A stretch of DNA of 64,000 bases from Petrolisthes cinctipes. Taxonomy: Eukaryota > Arthropoda > Malacostraca > Decapoda > Porcellanidae. The notes below the pieces were generated by a model that had not been told where the DNA came from, did no database searches, and saw only the letters and a program-made list of their open reading frames with translations. The DNA is taken from assembly GCA_033782935.1 (NCBI GenBank), contig JAWQEG010000474.1:1550001-1614000 (forward strand), given 5' to 3'. The translations under genes were made by a program, and so were the position numbers. Shown here in pieces: positions 38,281 to 52,119 of the stretch (position 1 is the stretch's first letter; every line of letters starts with the position of its first letter).

Positions 38281-40215
38281 TCTGGGACCTCTAAATATCG
38301 AATTTTCGGGTGTTTTGGGACTGAATTTGAGATATCGATTTTTTGGCACCTAAAATGTCGATTTTTAGCATGTTTTTAGCCTATATTTTGAAAATATTCT
38401 AGCACTGTGTAGGCATGTACAGATTGCTTCTGGGACCCCAAAATATTGAATTTTCGGGTGTTTTGAGCCTGAATTTGAGATATAAACGGGTACAGAAGAT
38501 ACATGCACATATTGACTTTGGGCATCTAAAATATAGATTTTCAGCATGTTTTGGGCCTGTATTTTGAAAATACTCTAACACTGACTAGGCATGTACAGAT
38601 TGCTTCTGGAACCCCAAAATATTGAATTTTTGGGTGTTTTGAGCCTGAATTTGAGATATAAACGGGAAGTGAAGATGCATGCACATATCGACTTTTGTGC
38701 ACCTAAAAGATCGATTTTCAGTATGTTTTGAGCATGTATTTTGAAAATACTCTAACACGGAGTAGGCATGTACAGATCGCTTCTGGGACCCCTAAATATC
38801 GAATTTTCGGGTGTTTTGGGACCGAATTTGAGATATCGACTTTTTGGCACCTAAAAGATCTATTTTTAGCATGTTTTTAGCCTATATTTTGAAAATATTC
38901 TAGCACCGCGTAGGCATGTACAGATTGCTTCTGGGACCCCAAAATATTGAATTTTCGGGTGTTTTGAGCCTGAATTTGAGATATAAACGGGTACAGAAGA
39001 TGCATGCACATATCGACTTTTGGGAACCTAAAAGATCGATTTTCAGTATGTTTTGAGCATGTATTTTGAAAATACTCTAACACGGAGTAGGCATGTACAG
39101 ATCGCTTCTGGGACCCCTAAATATCGAATTTTCGGGTGTTTTGGGACTGAATTTTTGATATCGACTTTTTGGCACATAAAAGATCGATTTTTAGCATGTT
39201 TTTAGCCTATATTTTGAAAATATTCTTGTACTGTACAGATTGCTTCTGGGACCCCAAAATATTGAATTTTCGGGTGATTTGAGCCTGAATTTGAGATATA
39301 AACGGGTACAGAAGATACATGCACATATTGACTTTGGGCACCAAAAATATCGATTTTCAGCATGTTTTGGGCCTGAATTTTGAAAATACTCTAACACGGA
39401 GTAGGCATGTACAGATCGCTTCTGGGACCCCAAAATATCGAATTTTCGGGTGTTTAGGGCCAGAATTTGAGATATAAACGGGTACAGAAGATGCATGCAC
39501 ATATCGACTTTTGGGCACCTAAAAGATCGATTTTCAGTATGATTTTGGCCTGTATATTGAAAATACTCTAACACGGAGTAGGCATGTACAGATACCTTCT
39601 GGGACCTCTAAATATCGAATTTTCGGGTGTTTTGGGACTGAATTTGAGATATCGATTTTTTGGCACCTAAAAGATCGATTTTTAGCATGTTTTTAGCCTA
39701 TATTTTGAAAATATTCTAGCACTGTGTAGGCATGTACAGATTGCTTCTGGGACCCCAAAATATTGAATTTTCGGGTTTTTTGAGCCTGAATTTGAGATAT
39801 AAACGGGTACAGAAGATACATGCACATATTGACTTTGGGCACCAAAGATATCGATTTTCAGCATGTTTTGGGCCTGAATTTTGAAAATACTCTAACACGG
39901 AGTAGGCATGTACAGATCGCTTCTGGGACCCCAAAATATCGAATTTTCGGGTGTTTAGGGCCAGAATTTGAGATATAAACGGGTACAGAAGATGCATGCA
40001 CATATCGACTTTTGGGCACCTAAAAGATCGATTTTCAGTATGTTTTTGGCCTGTATTATGAAAATACTCTAAAACGGAGTAGGCATGTACAGATACCTTC
40101 TGGGACCTCTAAATATCGAATTTTCGGGTGTTTTGGGACTGAATTTGAGATATCGATTTTTTGGCACCTAAAATGTCGATTTTTAGCATGTTTTTAGCCT
40201 ATATTTTGAAAATAT

Positions 40216-42523
40216 TCTAGCACTGTGTAGGCATGTACAGATTGCTTCTGGGACCCCAAAATATTGAATTTTAGGGTGTTTTGAGCCTGAATTAGAGATA
40301 TAAACGGGTAAAGAAGATACATGTACATATTGACTTTGGGCACCAAAAATATCGATTTTCAGCATGTTTTGGGCCTGAATTTTGAAAATACTCTAACACG
40401 GAGTAGGCATGTACAGATACCTTTTGGGACCTCTAAATATCGAATTTTCGGGTGTTTTGGGACTGAATTTGAGATATCGATTTTTTGGCACCTAAAATGT
40501 CGATTTTTAGCATGTTTTTAGCCTATATTTTGAAAATATTCTAGCACTGTGTAGGCATGTACAGATTGCTTCTGGGACCCCAAAATATTGAATTTTCGGG
40601 TGTTTTGAGCCTGAATTTGAGATATAAACGGGTACATAAGATACATGCACATATTGACTTTGGGCATCTAAAATATCGATTTTCAGCATGTTTTGGGCCT
40701 GTATTTTGAAAATACTCTAACACAGAGTAGGCATGTACAGATTGCTTCTGGGACCCCAAAATATTGAATTTTCGGGTGTTTTGAGCCTGAATTTGAGATA
40801 TAAACGGGTACTGAAGATGCATACACATATCGACTTTTGTGCACCTAAAAGATCAATTTTCAGTATGTTTTGAGCATGTATTTTGAAAATACTCTAACAC
40901 GGAGTAGGCATGTACAGATACCTTCTGGGACCTCTAAATATCGAATTTTCGGGTGTTTTGGGACTGAATTTGAGATATCGACTTTTTGGCACCTAAAAGA
41001 TCGATTTTTAGCATGTTTTTCGCCTATATTTTGAAAATATTCTAGCACTGTACAGATTGCTTCTGGGACCCCAAAATATTGAATTTTTGGGTGTTTTGAG
41101 CCTGAATTTGAGATATAAACGGGTACAGAAGATACATGCACATATTGACTTAGGGCACCAAAAATATCGATTTTCAGCATGTTTTGGGCCTGAATTTTGA
41201 AAATACTCTAACACGGAGTAGGCATGTACAGATCGCTTCTGGGACCCCAAAATATCGAATTTTCGGGTGCTTAGGGCCAGAATTTGAGATATAAACGGGT
41301 ACAGAAGATGCATGCACATATCGACTTTTGGGCACCTAAAAGATCGATTTTCAGTATGTTTTTGGCCTGTATTTTGAAATTACTCTAACACGGAGTAGGC
41401 ATGTACAGATACCTTCTGGGACCTCTAAATATCGAATTTTCGGGTGTTTTGGGACTGAATTTGTGATATCGATTTTTTGGCACCTAAAATGTCGATTTTT
41501 AGCATGTTTTTAGCCTATATTTTGAAAATATTCTAGCACTGTGTATGCATGTACAGATTGCTTCTGGGACCCCAAAATATTGAATTTTCGGGTGTTTTGT
41601 GACTGAATTTGAGATATAAACGGGTACAGAGGATACATGCACATATTGACTTTGGGCATCTAAAATATCGATTTTCAGCATGTTTTGGGCCTGTATTTTG
41701 AAAATACTTTAACACTGAGTAGGCATGTACAGATTGCTTCTGGGACCCCAAAATATTGAATTTTCGGGTGTTTTGAGCCTGAATTTGAGATATAAACTGG
41801 TACTGAAGATGTATGCACATATCGACTTTTGTGCACCTAAAAGATCGATTTTCAGTATGTTTTGAGCATGTATTTTGAAAATACTCTAACACGGAGTAGT
41901 CATGTACAGATCGCTTCTGGGACCCCTAAATATCGAATTTTCGGGTGTTTTGGGACTGAATTTGAGATATCGACTTTTTGGCACCTAAAAGATCGATATT
42001 TAGCATGTTTTTAGCCTATATTTTGAAAATATTCTTGCACTGTACAGATTGCTTCTGGGACCCCAAAATATTGAATTTTCGGGTGTTTTGAGCCTGAATT
42101 TGAGATATAAACGGGTACAGAAGATACATGCACATATTGACTTTGGGCATCTAAAATATCGATTTTCAGCATGTTTTGGGCCTGTAATTTGAAAATACTC
42201 TAACACGGAGTAGGCATGTACAGATCGCTTCTGGGACCCCAAAATATCGAATTTTCGGGTGTTTAGGGCCAGAATTTGAGATATGAACGGGTACAGAAGA
42301 TGCATGCACATATCGACTTTTGGGCACCTAAAAGATCGATTTTCAGTATGTTTTTGGCCTGTATTATGAAAATACTCTAATACGGAGTAGGCATGTAGAA
42401 ATACCTTCTGGGACCTCTAAATATCGAATTTTCGGGTGTTTTGGGACTGAATTTGAGATATCGATTTTTTGGCACCTAAAATGTCGATTTTTAGCATGTT
42501 TTTAGCCTATATTTTGAAAATAT
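40216..42523. repeat. 14-monomer HOR, copy 3 (2,308 bp)
   Basis: Same 14-monomer order as copies 1 and 2, at +8,569 from copy 2. Private marks are TTTTAGGGTG at 40,270 and TTTTGTGACTG at 41,597. The second of these is shared with copies 4 and 5, which suggests copies 3-5 are the closest relatives. Confidence 0.88.
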
Positions 42524-44016
42524 TCTAGCATTGTGTAGGCATGTACAGATTGCTTCTGGGACCCCAAAATATTGAATTTTCGGGTGTTTTGAGCCTGAAT
42601 TTGAGATATAAACGGGTAAAGAAGATACATGTACATATTGACTTTGGGCACCAAAAATATCGATTTTCAGCATGTTTTGGGCCTGAATTTTGAAAATACT
42701 CTAACACGGAGTAGGCATGTACAGATACCTTTTGGGACCTCTAAATATCGAATTTTCGGGTGTTTTGGGACTGAATTTGAGATATCGATTTTTTGGCACC
42801 TAAAATGTCGATTTTTAGCATGTTTTTAGCCTATATTTTGAAAATATTCTAGCACTGTGTAGGCATGTACAGATTGCTTCTGGGACCCCAAAATATTGAA
42901 TTTTCGGGTGTTTTGAGCCTGAATTTGAGATATAAACGGGTACATAAGATACATGCACATATTGACTTTGGGCATCTAAAATATCGATTTTCAGCATGTT
43001 TTGGGCCTGTATTTTGAAAATACTCTAACACCGAGTAGGCATGTACAGATTGCTTATGGGACCCCAAAATATTGAATTTTCGGGTGTTTTGAGCCTGAAT
43101 TTGAGATATAAACGGGTACTGAAGATGCATACACATATCGACTTTTGTGCACCTAAAAGATCAATTTTCAGTATGTTTTGAGCATGTATTTTGAAAATAC
43201 TCTAACACGGAGTAGGCATGTACAGATACCTTCTGGGACCTCTAAATATCGAATTTTCGGGTGTTTTGGGACTGAATTTGAGATATCGACTTTTTGGCAC
43301 CTAAAAGATCGATTTTTAGCATGTTTTTCGCCTATATTTTGAAAATATTCTAGCACTGTACAGATTGCTTCTGGGACCCCAAAATATTGAATTTTTGGGT
43401 GTTTTGAGCCTGAATTTGAGATATAAACGGGTACAGAAGATACATGCACATATTGACTTTGGGCACCAAAAATATCGATTTTCAGCATGTTTTGGGCCTG
43501 AATTTTGAAAATACTCTAACACGGAGTAGGCATGTACAGATCGCTTCTGGGACCCCAAAATATCGAATTTTCGGGTGTTTAGGGCCAGAATTTGAGATAT
43601 AAACGGGTACAGAAGATGCATGCACATATCGACTTTTGGGCACCTAAAAGATCGATTTTCAGTATGTTTTTGGCCTGTATTTTGAAATTACTCTAACACG
43701 GAGTAGGCATGTACAGATACCTTCTGGGACCTCTAAATATCGAATTTTCGGGTGTTTTGGGACTGAATTTGTGATATCGATTTTTTGGCACCTAAAATGT
43801 CGATTTTTAGCATGTTTTTAGCCTATATTTTGAAAATATTCTAGCACTGTGTATGCATGTACAGATTGCTTCTGGGACCCCAAAATATTGAATTTTCGGG
43901 TGTTTTGAGCCTGAATTTGAGATATAAACGGGTACTGAAGATGTATGCACATATCGACTTTTGTGCACCTAAAAGATCGATTTTCAGTATGTTTTGAGCA
44001 TGTATTTTGAAAATAC

Positions 44017-45861
44017 TCTAACACGGAGTAGGCATGTACAGATTGCTTCTGGGACCCCAAAATATTGAATTTTCGGGTGTTTTGAGCCTGAATTTGAGAT
44101 ATAAACGGGTAAAGAAGATACATGTACATATTGACTTTGGGCACCAAAAATATCGATTTTCAGCATGTTTTGGGCCTGAATTTTGAAAATACTCTAACAC
44201 GGAGTAGGCATGTACAGATACCTTTTGGGACCTCTAAATATCGAATTTTCGGGTGTTTTGGGACTGAATTTGAGATATCGATTTTTTGGCACCTAAAATG
44301 TCGATTTTTAGCATGTTTTTAGCCTATATTTTGAAAATATTCTAGCACTGTGTAGGCATGTACAGATTGCTTCTGGGACCCCAAAATATTGAATTTTCGG
44401 GTGTTTTGAGCCTGAATTTGAGATATAAACGGGTACATAAGATACATGCACATATTGACTTTGGGCATCTAAAATATCGATTTTCAGCATGTTTTGGGCC
44501 TGTATTTTGAAAATACTCTAACACAGAGTAGGCATGTACAGATTGCTTATGGGACCCAAAAATATTGAATTTTCGGGTGTTTTGAGCCTGAATTTGAGAT
44601 ATAAACGGGTACTGAAGATGCATACACATATCGACTTTTGTGCACCTAAAAGATCAATTTTCAGTATGTTTTGAGCATGTATTTTGAAAATACTCTAACA
44701 CGGAGTAGGCATGTACAGATACCTTCTGGGACCTCTAAATATCGAATTTTCGGGTGTTTTGGGACTGAATTTGAGATATCGACTTTTTGGCACCTAAAAG
44801 ATCGATTTTTAGCATGTTTTTCGCCTATATTTTGAAAATATTCTAGCACTGTACAGATTGCTTCTGGGACCCCAAAATATTGAATTTTTGGGTGTTTTGA
44901 GCCTGAATTTGAGATATAAACGGGTACAGAAGATACATGCACATATTGACTTTGGGCACCAAAAATATCGATTTTCAGCATGTTTTGGGCCTGAATTTTG
45001 AAAATACTCTAACACGGAGTAGGCATGTACAGATCGCTTCTGGGACCCCAAAATATCGAATTTTCGGGTGTTTAGGGCCAGAATTTGAGATATAAACGGG
45101 TACAGAAGATGCATGCACATATCGACTTTTGGGCACCTAAAAGATCGATTTTCAGTATGTTTTTGGCCTGTATTTTGAAATTACTCTAACACTGAGTAGG
45201 CATGTACAGATACCTTCTGGGACCTCTAAATATCGAATTTTCGGGTGTTTTGGGACTGATTTTGTGATATCGATTTTTTGGCACCTAAAATGTCGATTTT
45301 TAGCATGTTTTTAGCCTATATTTTGAAAATATTCTAGCACTGTGTATGCATGTACAGATTGCTTCTGGGACCCGAAAATATTGAATTTTCGGGTGTTTTG
45401 TGCCTGAATTTGAGATATAAACGGGTACAGAGGATACATGCATATATTGACTTTGGGCATCTAAAATATCGATTTTCAGCATGTTTTGGGCCTGTATTTT
45501 GAAAATACTCTAACACTGAGTAGGCATGTACAGATTGCTTCTGGGACCCAAAAATATTGAATTTTCGGGTGTTTTGAGCCTGAATTTGAGATATAAACGG
45601 GTACTGAAGATGTATGCACATATCGACTTTTGTGCACCAAAAATATCGATTTTCAGCATGTTTTGGGCATGTATTTTGAAAATACTCTAACACGGAGTAG
45701 GCATGTACAGATTGCTTCTGGGACCCCAAAATATTGAATTTTCGGGTGTTTTGAGCCTGAATTTGAGATATAAACGGGTAAAGAAGATACATGCACATAT
45801 CGACTTTTGTGCACCTAAAAGATCGATTTTCAGTATGTTTTGAGCATGTATTTTGAAAATA
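44017..45861. repeat. 10-monomer unit ending in two chimeric monomers
   Basis: From 44,017 eight monomers (176, 148, 176, 177, 148, 166, 177, 148; 1,316 bp) lead to an A2 at 45,333. Next, 45,509-45,684 joins B2 text (GATGTATGCAC, TTTTGTGCACC) to A1 text (AAAAATATCG, TTTTGGGC). Then 45,685-45,861 joins the GGGTAAAGAAG A1 variant to a B2 end. 42.8-45.5 kb recurs at 52.1-54.8 kb with an offset of 9,272 bp. Confidence 0.82.
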
Positions 45862-46511
45862 CTCTAACACGGAGTAGGCATGTACAGATCGCTTCTGGGA
45901 CCCCTAAATATCGAATTTTCGGGTGTTTTGGGACCGAATTTGAGATATCGACTTTTTGGCACCTAAAAGATCTATTTTTAGCATGTTTTTAGCCTATATT
46001 TTGAAAATATTCTAGCACCGCGTAGGCATGTACAGATTGCTTCTGGGACCCCAAAATATTGAATTTTCGGGTGTTTTGAGCCTGAATTTGAGATATAAAC
46101 GGGTACAGAAGATACATGCACATATTGACTTTGGGCACCAAAAATATCGATTTTCAGCATGTTTTGGGCCTGAATTTTGAAAATACTCTAACACGGAGTA
46201 GGCATGTACAGATCGCTTCTGGGACCCCAAAATATCGAATTTTCGGGTGTTTAGGGCCAGAATTAGAGATATAAACGGGTACAGAAGATGCATGCACATA
46301 TCGACTTTTGGGAACCTAAAAGATCGATTTTCAGTATGTTTTGAGCATGTATTTTGAAAATACTCTAACACGGAGTAGGCATGTACAGATCGCTTCTGGG
46401 ACCCCTAAATATCGAATTTTCGGGTGTTTTGGGACTGAATTTTTGATATCGACTTTTTGGCACATAAAAGATCGATTTTTAGCATGTTTTTAGCCTATAT
46501 TTTGAAAATAT

Positions 46512-49500
46512 TCTTGTACTGTACAGATTGCTTCTGGGACCCCAAAATATTGAATTTTCGGGTGATTTGAGCCTGAATTTGAGATATAAACGGGTACAGA
46601 AGATACATGCACATATTGACTTTGGGCACCAAAAATATCGATTTTCAGCATGTTTTGGGCCTGAATTTTGAAAATACTCTAACACGGAGTAGGCATGTAC
46701 AGATCGCTTCTGGGACCCCAAAATATCGAATTTTCGGGTGTTTAGGGCCAGAATTTGAGATATAAACGGGTACAGAAGATGCATGCACATATCGACTTTT
46801 GGGCACCTAAAAGATCGATTTTCAGTATGATTTTGGCCTGTATATTGAAAATACTCTAACACGGAGTAGGCATGTACAGATACCTTCTGGGACCTCTAAA
46901 TATCGAATTTTCGGGTGTTTTGGGACTGAATTTGAGATATCGATTTTTTGGCACCTAAAATGTCGATTTTTAGCATGTTTTTAGCCTATATTTTGAAAAT
47001 ATTCTAGCACTGTGTAGGCATGTACAGATTGCTTCTGGGACCCCAAAATATTGAATTTTCGGGTTTTTTGAGCCTGAATTTGAGATATAAACGGGTACAG
47101 AAGATACATGCACATATTGACTTTGGGCACCAAAGATATCGATTTTCAGCATGTTTTGGGCCTGAATTTTGAAAATACTCTAACACGGAGTAGGCATGTA
47201 CAGATCGCTTCTGGGACCCCAAAATATCGAATTTTCGGGTGTTTAGGGCCAGAATTTGAGATATAAACGGGTACAGAAGATGCATGCACATATCGACTTT
47301 TGGGCACCTAAAAGATCGATTTTCAGTATGTTTTTGGCCTGTATTATGAAAATACTCTAACACGGAGTAGGCATGTACAGATACCTTCTGGGACCTCTAA
47401 ATATCGAATTTTCGGGTGTTTTGGGACTGAATTTGAGATATCGATTTTTTGGCACCTAAAATGTCGATTTTTAGCATGTTTTTAGCCTATATTTTGAAAA
47501 TATTCTAGCACTGTGTAGGCATGTACAGATTGCTTCTGGGACCCCAAAATATTGAATTTTCGGGTGTTTTGAGCCTGAATTAGAGATATAAACGGGTAAA
47601 GAAGATACATGTACATATTGACTTTGGGCACCAAAAATATCGATTTTCAGCATGTTTTGGGCCTGAATTTTGAAAATACTCTAACACGGAGTAGGCATGT
47701 ACAGATACCTTTTGGGACCTCTAAATATCGAATTTTCGGGTGTTTTGGGACTGAATTTGAGATATCGATTTTTTGGCACCTAAAATGTCGATTTTTAGCA
47801 TGTTTTTAGCCTATATTTTGAAAATATTCTAGCACTGTGTAGGCATGTACAGATTGCTTCTGGGACCCCAAAATATTGAATTTTCGGGTGTTTTGAGCCT
47901 GAATTTGAGATATAAACGGGTACATAAGATACATGCACATATTGACTTTGGGCATCTAAAATATCGATTTTCAGCATGTTTTGGGCCTGTATTTTGAAAA
48001 TACTCTAACACAGAGTAGGCATGTACAGATTGCTTCTGGGACCCCAAAATATTGAATTTTCGGGTGTTTTGAGCCTGAATTTGAGATATAAACGGGTACT
48101 GAAGATGCATACACATATCGACTTTTGTGCAACTAAAAGATCAATTTTCAGTATGTTTTGAGCATGTATTTTGAAAATACTCTAACACGGAGTAGGCATG
48201 TACAGATACCTTCTGGGACCTCTAAATATCGAATTTTCGGGTGTTTTGGGACTGAATTTGAGATATCGACTTTTTGGCACCTAAAAGATCGATTTTTAGC
48301 ATGTTTTTCGCCTATATTTTGAAAATATTCTAGCACTGTACAGATTGATTCTGGGACCCCAAAATATTGAATTTTTGGGTGTTTTGAGCCTGAATTTGAG
48401 ATATAAACGGGTACAGAAGATACATGCACATATTGACTTTGGGCACCAAAAATATCGATTTTCAGCATGTTTTGGGCCTGAATTTTGAAAATACTCTAAC
48501 ACGGAGTAGGCATGTACAGATCGCTTCTGGGACCCCAAAATATCGAATTTTCGGGTGCTTAGGGCCAGAATTTGAGATATAAACGGGTACAGAAGATGCA
48601 TGCACATATCGACTTTTGGGCACCTAAAAGATCGATTTTCAGTATGTTTTTGGCCTGTATTTTGAAATTACTCTAACACGGAGTAGGCATGTACAGATAC
48701 CTTCTGGGACCTCTAAATATCGAATTTTCGGGTGTTTTGGGACTGAATTTGTGATATCGATTTTTTGGCACCTAAAATGTCGATTTTTAGCATGTTTTTA
48801 GCCTATATTTTGAAAATATTCTAGCACTGTGTATGCATGTACAGATTGCTTCTGGGACCCCAAAATATTGAATTTTCGGGTGTTTTGTGACTGAATTTGA
48901 GATATAAACGGGTACAGAGGATACATGCACATATTGACTTTGGGCATCTAAAATATCGATTTTCAGCATGTTTTGGGCCTGTATTTTGAAAATACTTTAA
49001 CACTGAGTAGGCATGTACAGATTGCTTCTGGGACCCCAAAATATTGAATTTTCGGGTGTTTTGAGCCTGAATTTGAGATATAAACTGGTACTGAAGATGT
49101 ATGCACATATCGACTTTTGTGCACCTAAAAGATCGATTTTCAGTATGTTTTGAGCATGTATTTTGAAAATACTCTAACACGGAGTAGGCATGTACAGATC
49201 GCTTCTGGGACCCCTAAATATCGAATTTTCGGGTGTTTTGGGACTGAATTTGAGATATCGACTTTTTGGCACCTAAAAGATCGATATTTAGCATGTTTTT
49301 AGCCTATATTTTGAAAATATTCTTGCACTGTACAGATTGCTTCTGGGACCCCAAAATATTGAATTTTCGGGTGTTTTGAGCCTGAATTTGAGATATAAAC
49401 GGGTACAGAAGATACATGCACATATTGACTTTGGGCATCTAAAATATCGATTTTCAGCATGTTTTGGGCCTGTAATTTGAAAATACTCTAACACGGAGTA

Positions 49501-51480
49501 GGCATGTACAGATCGCTTCTGGGACCCCAAAATATCGAATTTTCGGGTGTTTAGGGCCAGAATTTGAGATATGAACGGGTACAGAAGATGCATGCACATA
49601 TCGACTTTTGGGCACCTAAAAGATCGATTTTCAGTATGTTTTTGGCCTGTATTATGAAAATACTCTAATACGGAGTAGGCATGTAGAAATACCTTCTGGG
49701 ACCTCTAAATATCGAATTTTCGGGTGTTTTGGGACTGAATTTGAGATATCGATTTTTTGGCACCTAAAATGTCGATTTTTAGCGTGTTTTTAGCCTATAT
49801 TTTGAAAATATTCTAGCACTGTGTAGGCATGTACAGATTGCTTCTGGGACCCCAAAATATTGAATTTTCGGGTGTTTTGAGCCTGAATTTGAGATATAAA
49901 CGGGTAAAGAAGATACATGTACATATTGACTTTGGGCACCAAAAATATCGATTTTCAGCATGTTTTGGGCCTGAATTTTGAAAATACTCTAACACGGAGT
50001 AGGCATGTACAGATACCTTTTGGGACCTCTAAATATCGAATTTTCGGGTGTTTTGGGACTGAATTTGAGATATCGATTTTTTGGCACCTAAAATGTCGAT
50101 TTTTAGCATGTTTTTAGCCTATATTTTGAAAATATTCTAGCACTGTGTAGGCATGTACAGATTGCTTCTGGGACCCCAAAATATTGAATTTTCGGGTGTT
50201 TTGAGCCTGAATTTGAGATATAAACGGGTACATAAGATACATGCACATATTGACTTTGGGCATCTAAAATATCGATTTTCAGCATGTTTTGGGCCTGTAT
50301 TTTGAAAATACTCTAACACAGAGTAGGCATGTACAGATTGCTTCTGGGACCCCAAAATATTGAATTTTCGGGTGTTTTGAGCCTGAATTTGAGATATAAA
50401 CGGGTACTGAAGATGCATACACATATCGACTTTTGTGCAACTAAAAGATCAATTTTCAGTATGTTTTGAGCATGTATTTTGAAAATACTCTAACACGGAG
50501 TAGGCATGTACAGATACCTTCTGGGACCTCTAAATATCGAATTTTCGGGTGTTTTGGGACTGAATTTGAGATATCGACTTTTTGGCACCTAAAAGATCGA
50601 TTTTTAGCATGTTTTTCTCCTATATTTTGAAAATATTCTAGCACTGTACAGATTGCTTCTGGGACCCCAAAATATTGAATTTTTGGGTGTTTTGAGCCTG
50701 AATTTGAGATATAAACGGGTACAGAAGATACATGCACATATTGACTTTGGGCACCAAAAATATCGATTTTCAGCATGTTTTGGGCCTGAATTTTGAAAAT
50801 ACTCTAACACGGAGTAGGCATGTACAGATCGCTTCTGGGACCCCAAAATATCGAATTTTCGGGTGCTTAGGGCCAGAATTTGAGATATAAACGGGTACAG
50901 AAGATGCATGCACATATCGACTTTTGGGCACCTAAAAGATCGATTTTCAGTATGTTTTTGGCCTGTATTTTGAAATTACTCTAACACGGAGTAGGCATGT
51001 ACAGATACCTTCTGGGACCTCTAAATATCGAATTTTCGGGTGTTTTGGGACTGAATTTGTGATATCGATTTTTTGGCACCTAAAATGTCGATTTTTAGCA
51101 TGTTTTTAGCCTATATTTTGAAAATATTCTAGCACTGTGTATGCATGTACAGATTGCTTCTGGGACCCCAAAATATTGAATTTTCGGGTGTTTTGTGACT
51201 GAATTTGAGATATAAACGGGTACAGAGGATACATGCGCATATTGACTTTGGGCATCTAAAATATCGATTTTCAGCATGTTTTGGGCCTGTATTTTGAAAA
51301 TACTTTAACACTGAGTAGGCATGTACAGATTGCTTCTGGGACCCCAAAATATTGAATTTTCGGGTGTTTTGAGCCTGAATTTGAGATATAAACTGGTACT
51401 GAAGATGTATGCACATATCGACTTTTGTGCACCTAAAAGATCGATTTTCAGTATGTTTTGAGCATGTATTTTGAAAATAC
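46512..51480. repeat. Super-repeat unit 4, undelimited on the right
   Basis: TCTTGTACTGTACAG at 46,512 starts a segment that follows unit 3 at +7,288 up to about 51.1 kb, including two complete 14-monomer HORs in tandem. Beyond that no fifth start monomer appears in the window. The array passes into shorter-period units instead. Confidence 0.84.
47504..49811. repeat. 14-monomer HOR, copy 4 (2,308 bp)
   Basis: Matches copy 3 at +7,288 and is followed directly by copy 5. Private marks include GGGACCCCAAAATA with GATTGATTCTGG at 48,344, and TTTTTAGCGTG at 49,780. Confidence 0.88.
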
Positions 51481-52119
51481 TCTAACACGGAGTAGGCATG
51501 TACAGATCGCTTCTGGGACCCCTAAATATCGAATTTTCGGGTGTTTTGGGACTGAATTTGAGATATCGACTTTTTGGCACCTAAAAGATCGATATTTAGC
51601 ATGTTTTTAGCCTATATTTTGAAAATATTCTTGCACTGTACAGATTGCTTCTGGGACCCCAAAATATTGAATTTTCGGGTGTTTTGAGCCTGAATTTGAG
51701 ATATAAACGGGTACAGAAGATACATGCACATATTGACTTTGGGCATCTAAAATATCGATTTTCAGCATGTTTTGGGCCTGTAATTTGAAAATACTCTAAC
51801 ACGGAGTAGGCATGTACAGATCGCTTCTGGGACCCCAAAATATCGAATTTTCGGGTGTTTAGGGCCAGAATTTGAGATATGAACGGGTACAGAAGATGCA
51901 TGCACATATCGACTTTTGGGCACCTAAAAGATCGATTTTCAGTATGTTTTTGGCCTGTATTATGAAAATACTCTAATACGGAGTAGGCATGTAGAAATAC
52001 CTTCTGGGACCTCTAAATATCGAATTTTCGGGTGTTTTGGGACTGAATTTGAGATATCGATTTTTTGGCACCTAAAATGTCGATTTTTAGCATGTTTTTA
52101 GCCTATATTTTGAAAATAT
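49812..52119. repeat. 14-monomer HOR, copy 5 (2,308 bp)
   Basis: Tandem with copy 4 at exactly 2,308 bp. Both share GTGCAACTAAAAG (48,128 and 50,436) and TTTTGTGACTG. Private marks are TTTTTCTCC at 50,614 and CATGCGCATATTG at 51,233. The next monomers (52,120 on) lack the A1-C1 pair (324 bp) that would begin a sixth copy. Confidence 0.88.

Larger units (their letters stand above)
30655..39223. repeat. Super-repeat unit 2 (8,569 bp)
   Basis: Starts with TCTTGTACTGTACAG and follows unit 1 at +9,751 through the 14-monomer HOR and the single 11-monomer block. It then diverges in copy number. It carries its own marks, such as CAAAATAATG at 31,190, ATGTACGTATTG at 31,752, GTGCATAGGGCC at 32,699 and TTTTATCATG at 32,930. 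Confidence 0.87.
39224..46511. repeat. Super-repeat unit 3 (7,288 bp)
   Basis: Begins with TCTTGTACTGTACAG and matches unit 2 at +8,569 as far as the GGGTAAAGAAG monomer at 42,524. After that it does not enter the 11-monomer block. It repeats part of the 14-monomer HOR (42,848-45,509) and then joins the ACCGAATTT cassette at about 45,862 through two chimeric monomers. Confidence 0.86.

Noticed and set aside
45334..45870. Minus-strand open reading frame of 178 codons, longest in the window
   Set aside because: It is the satellite read through three monomers. Near-identical shorter frames recur at every HOR because 177 and 501 are multiples of three, and frames end wherever a 148-, 166- or 176-bp monomer shifts phase. 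There is no domain, codon signature or regulatory context.
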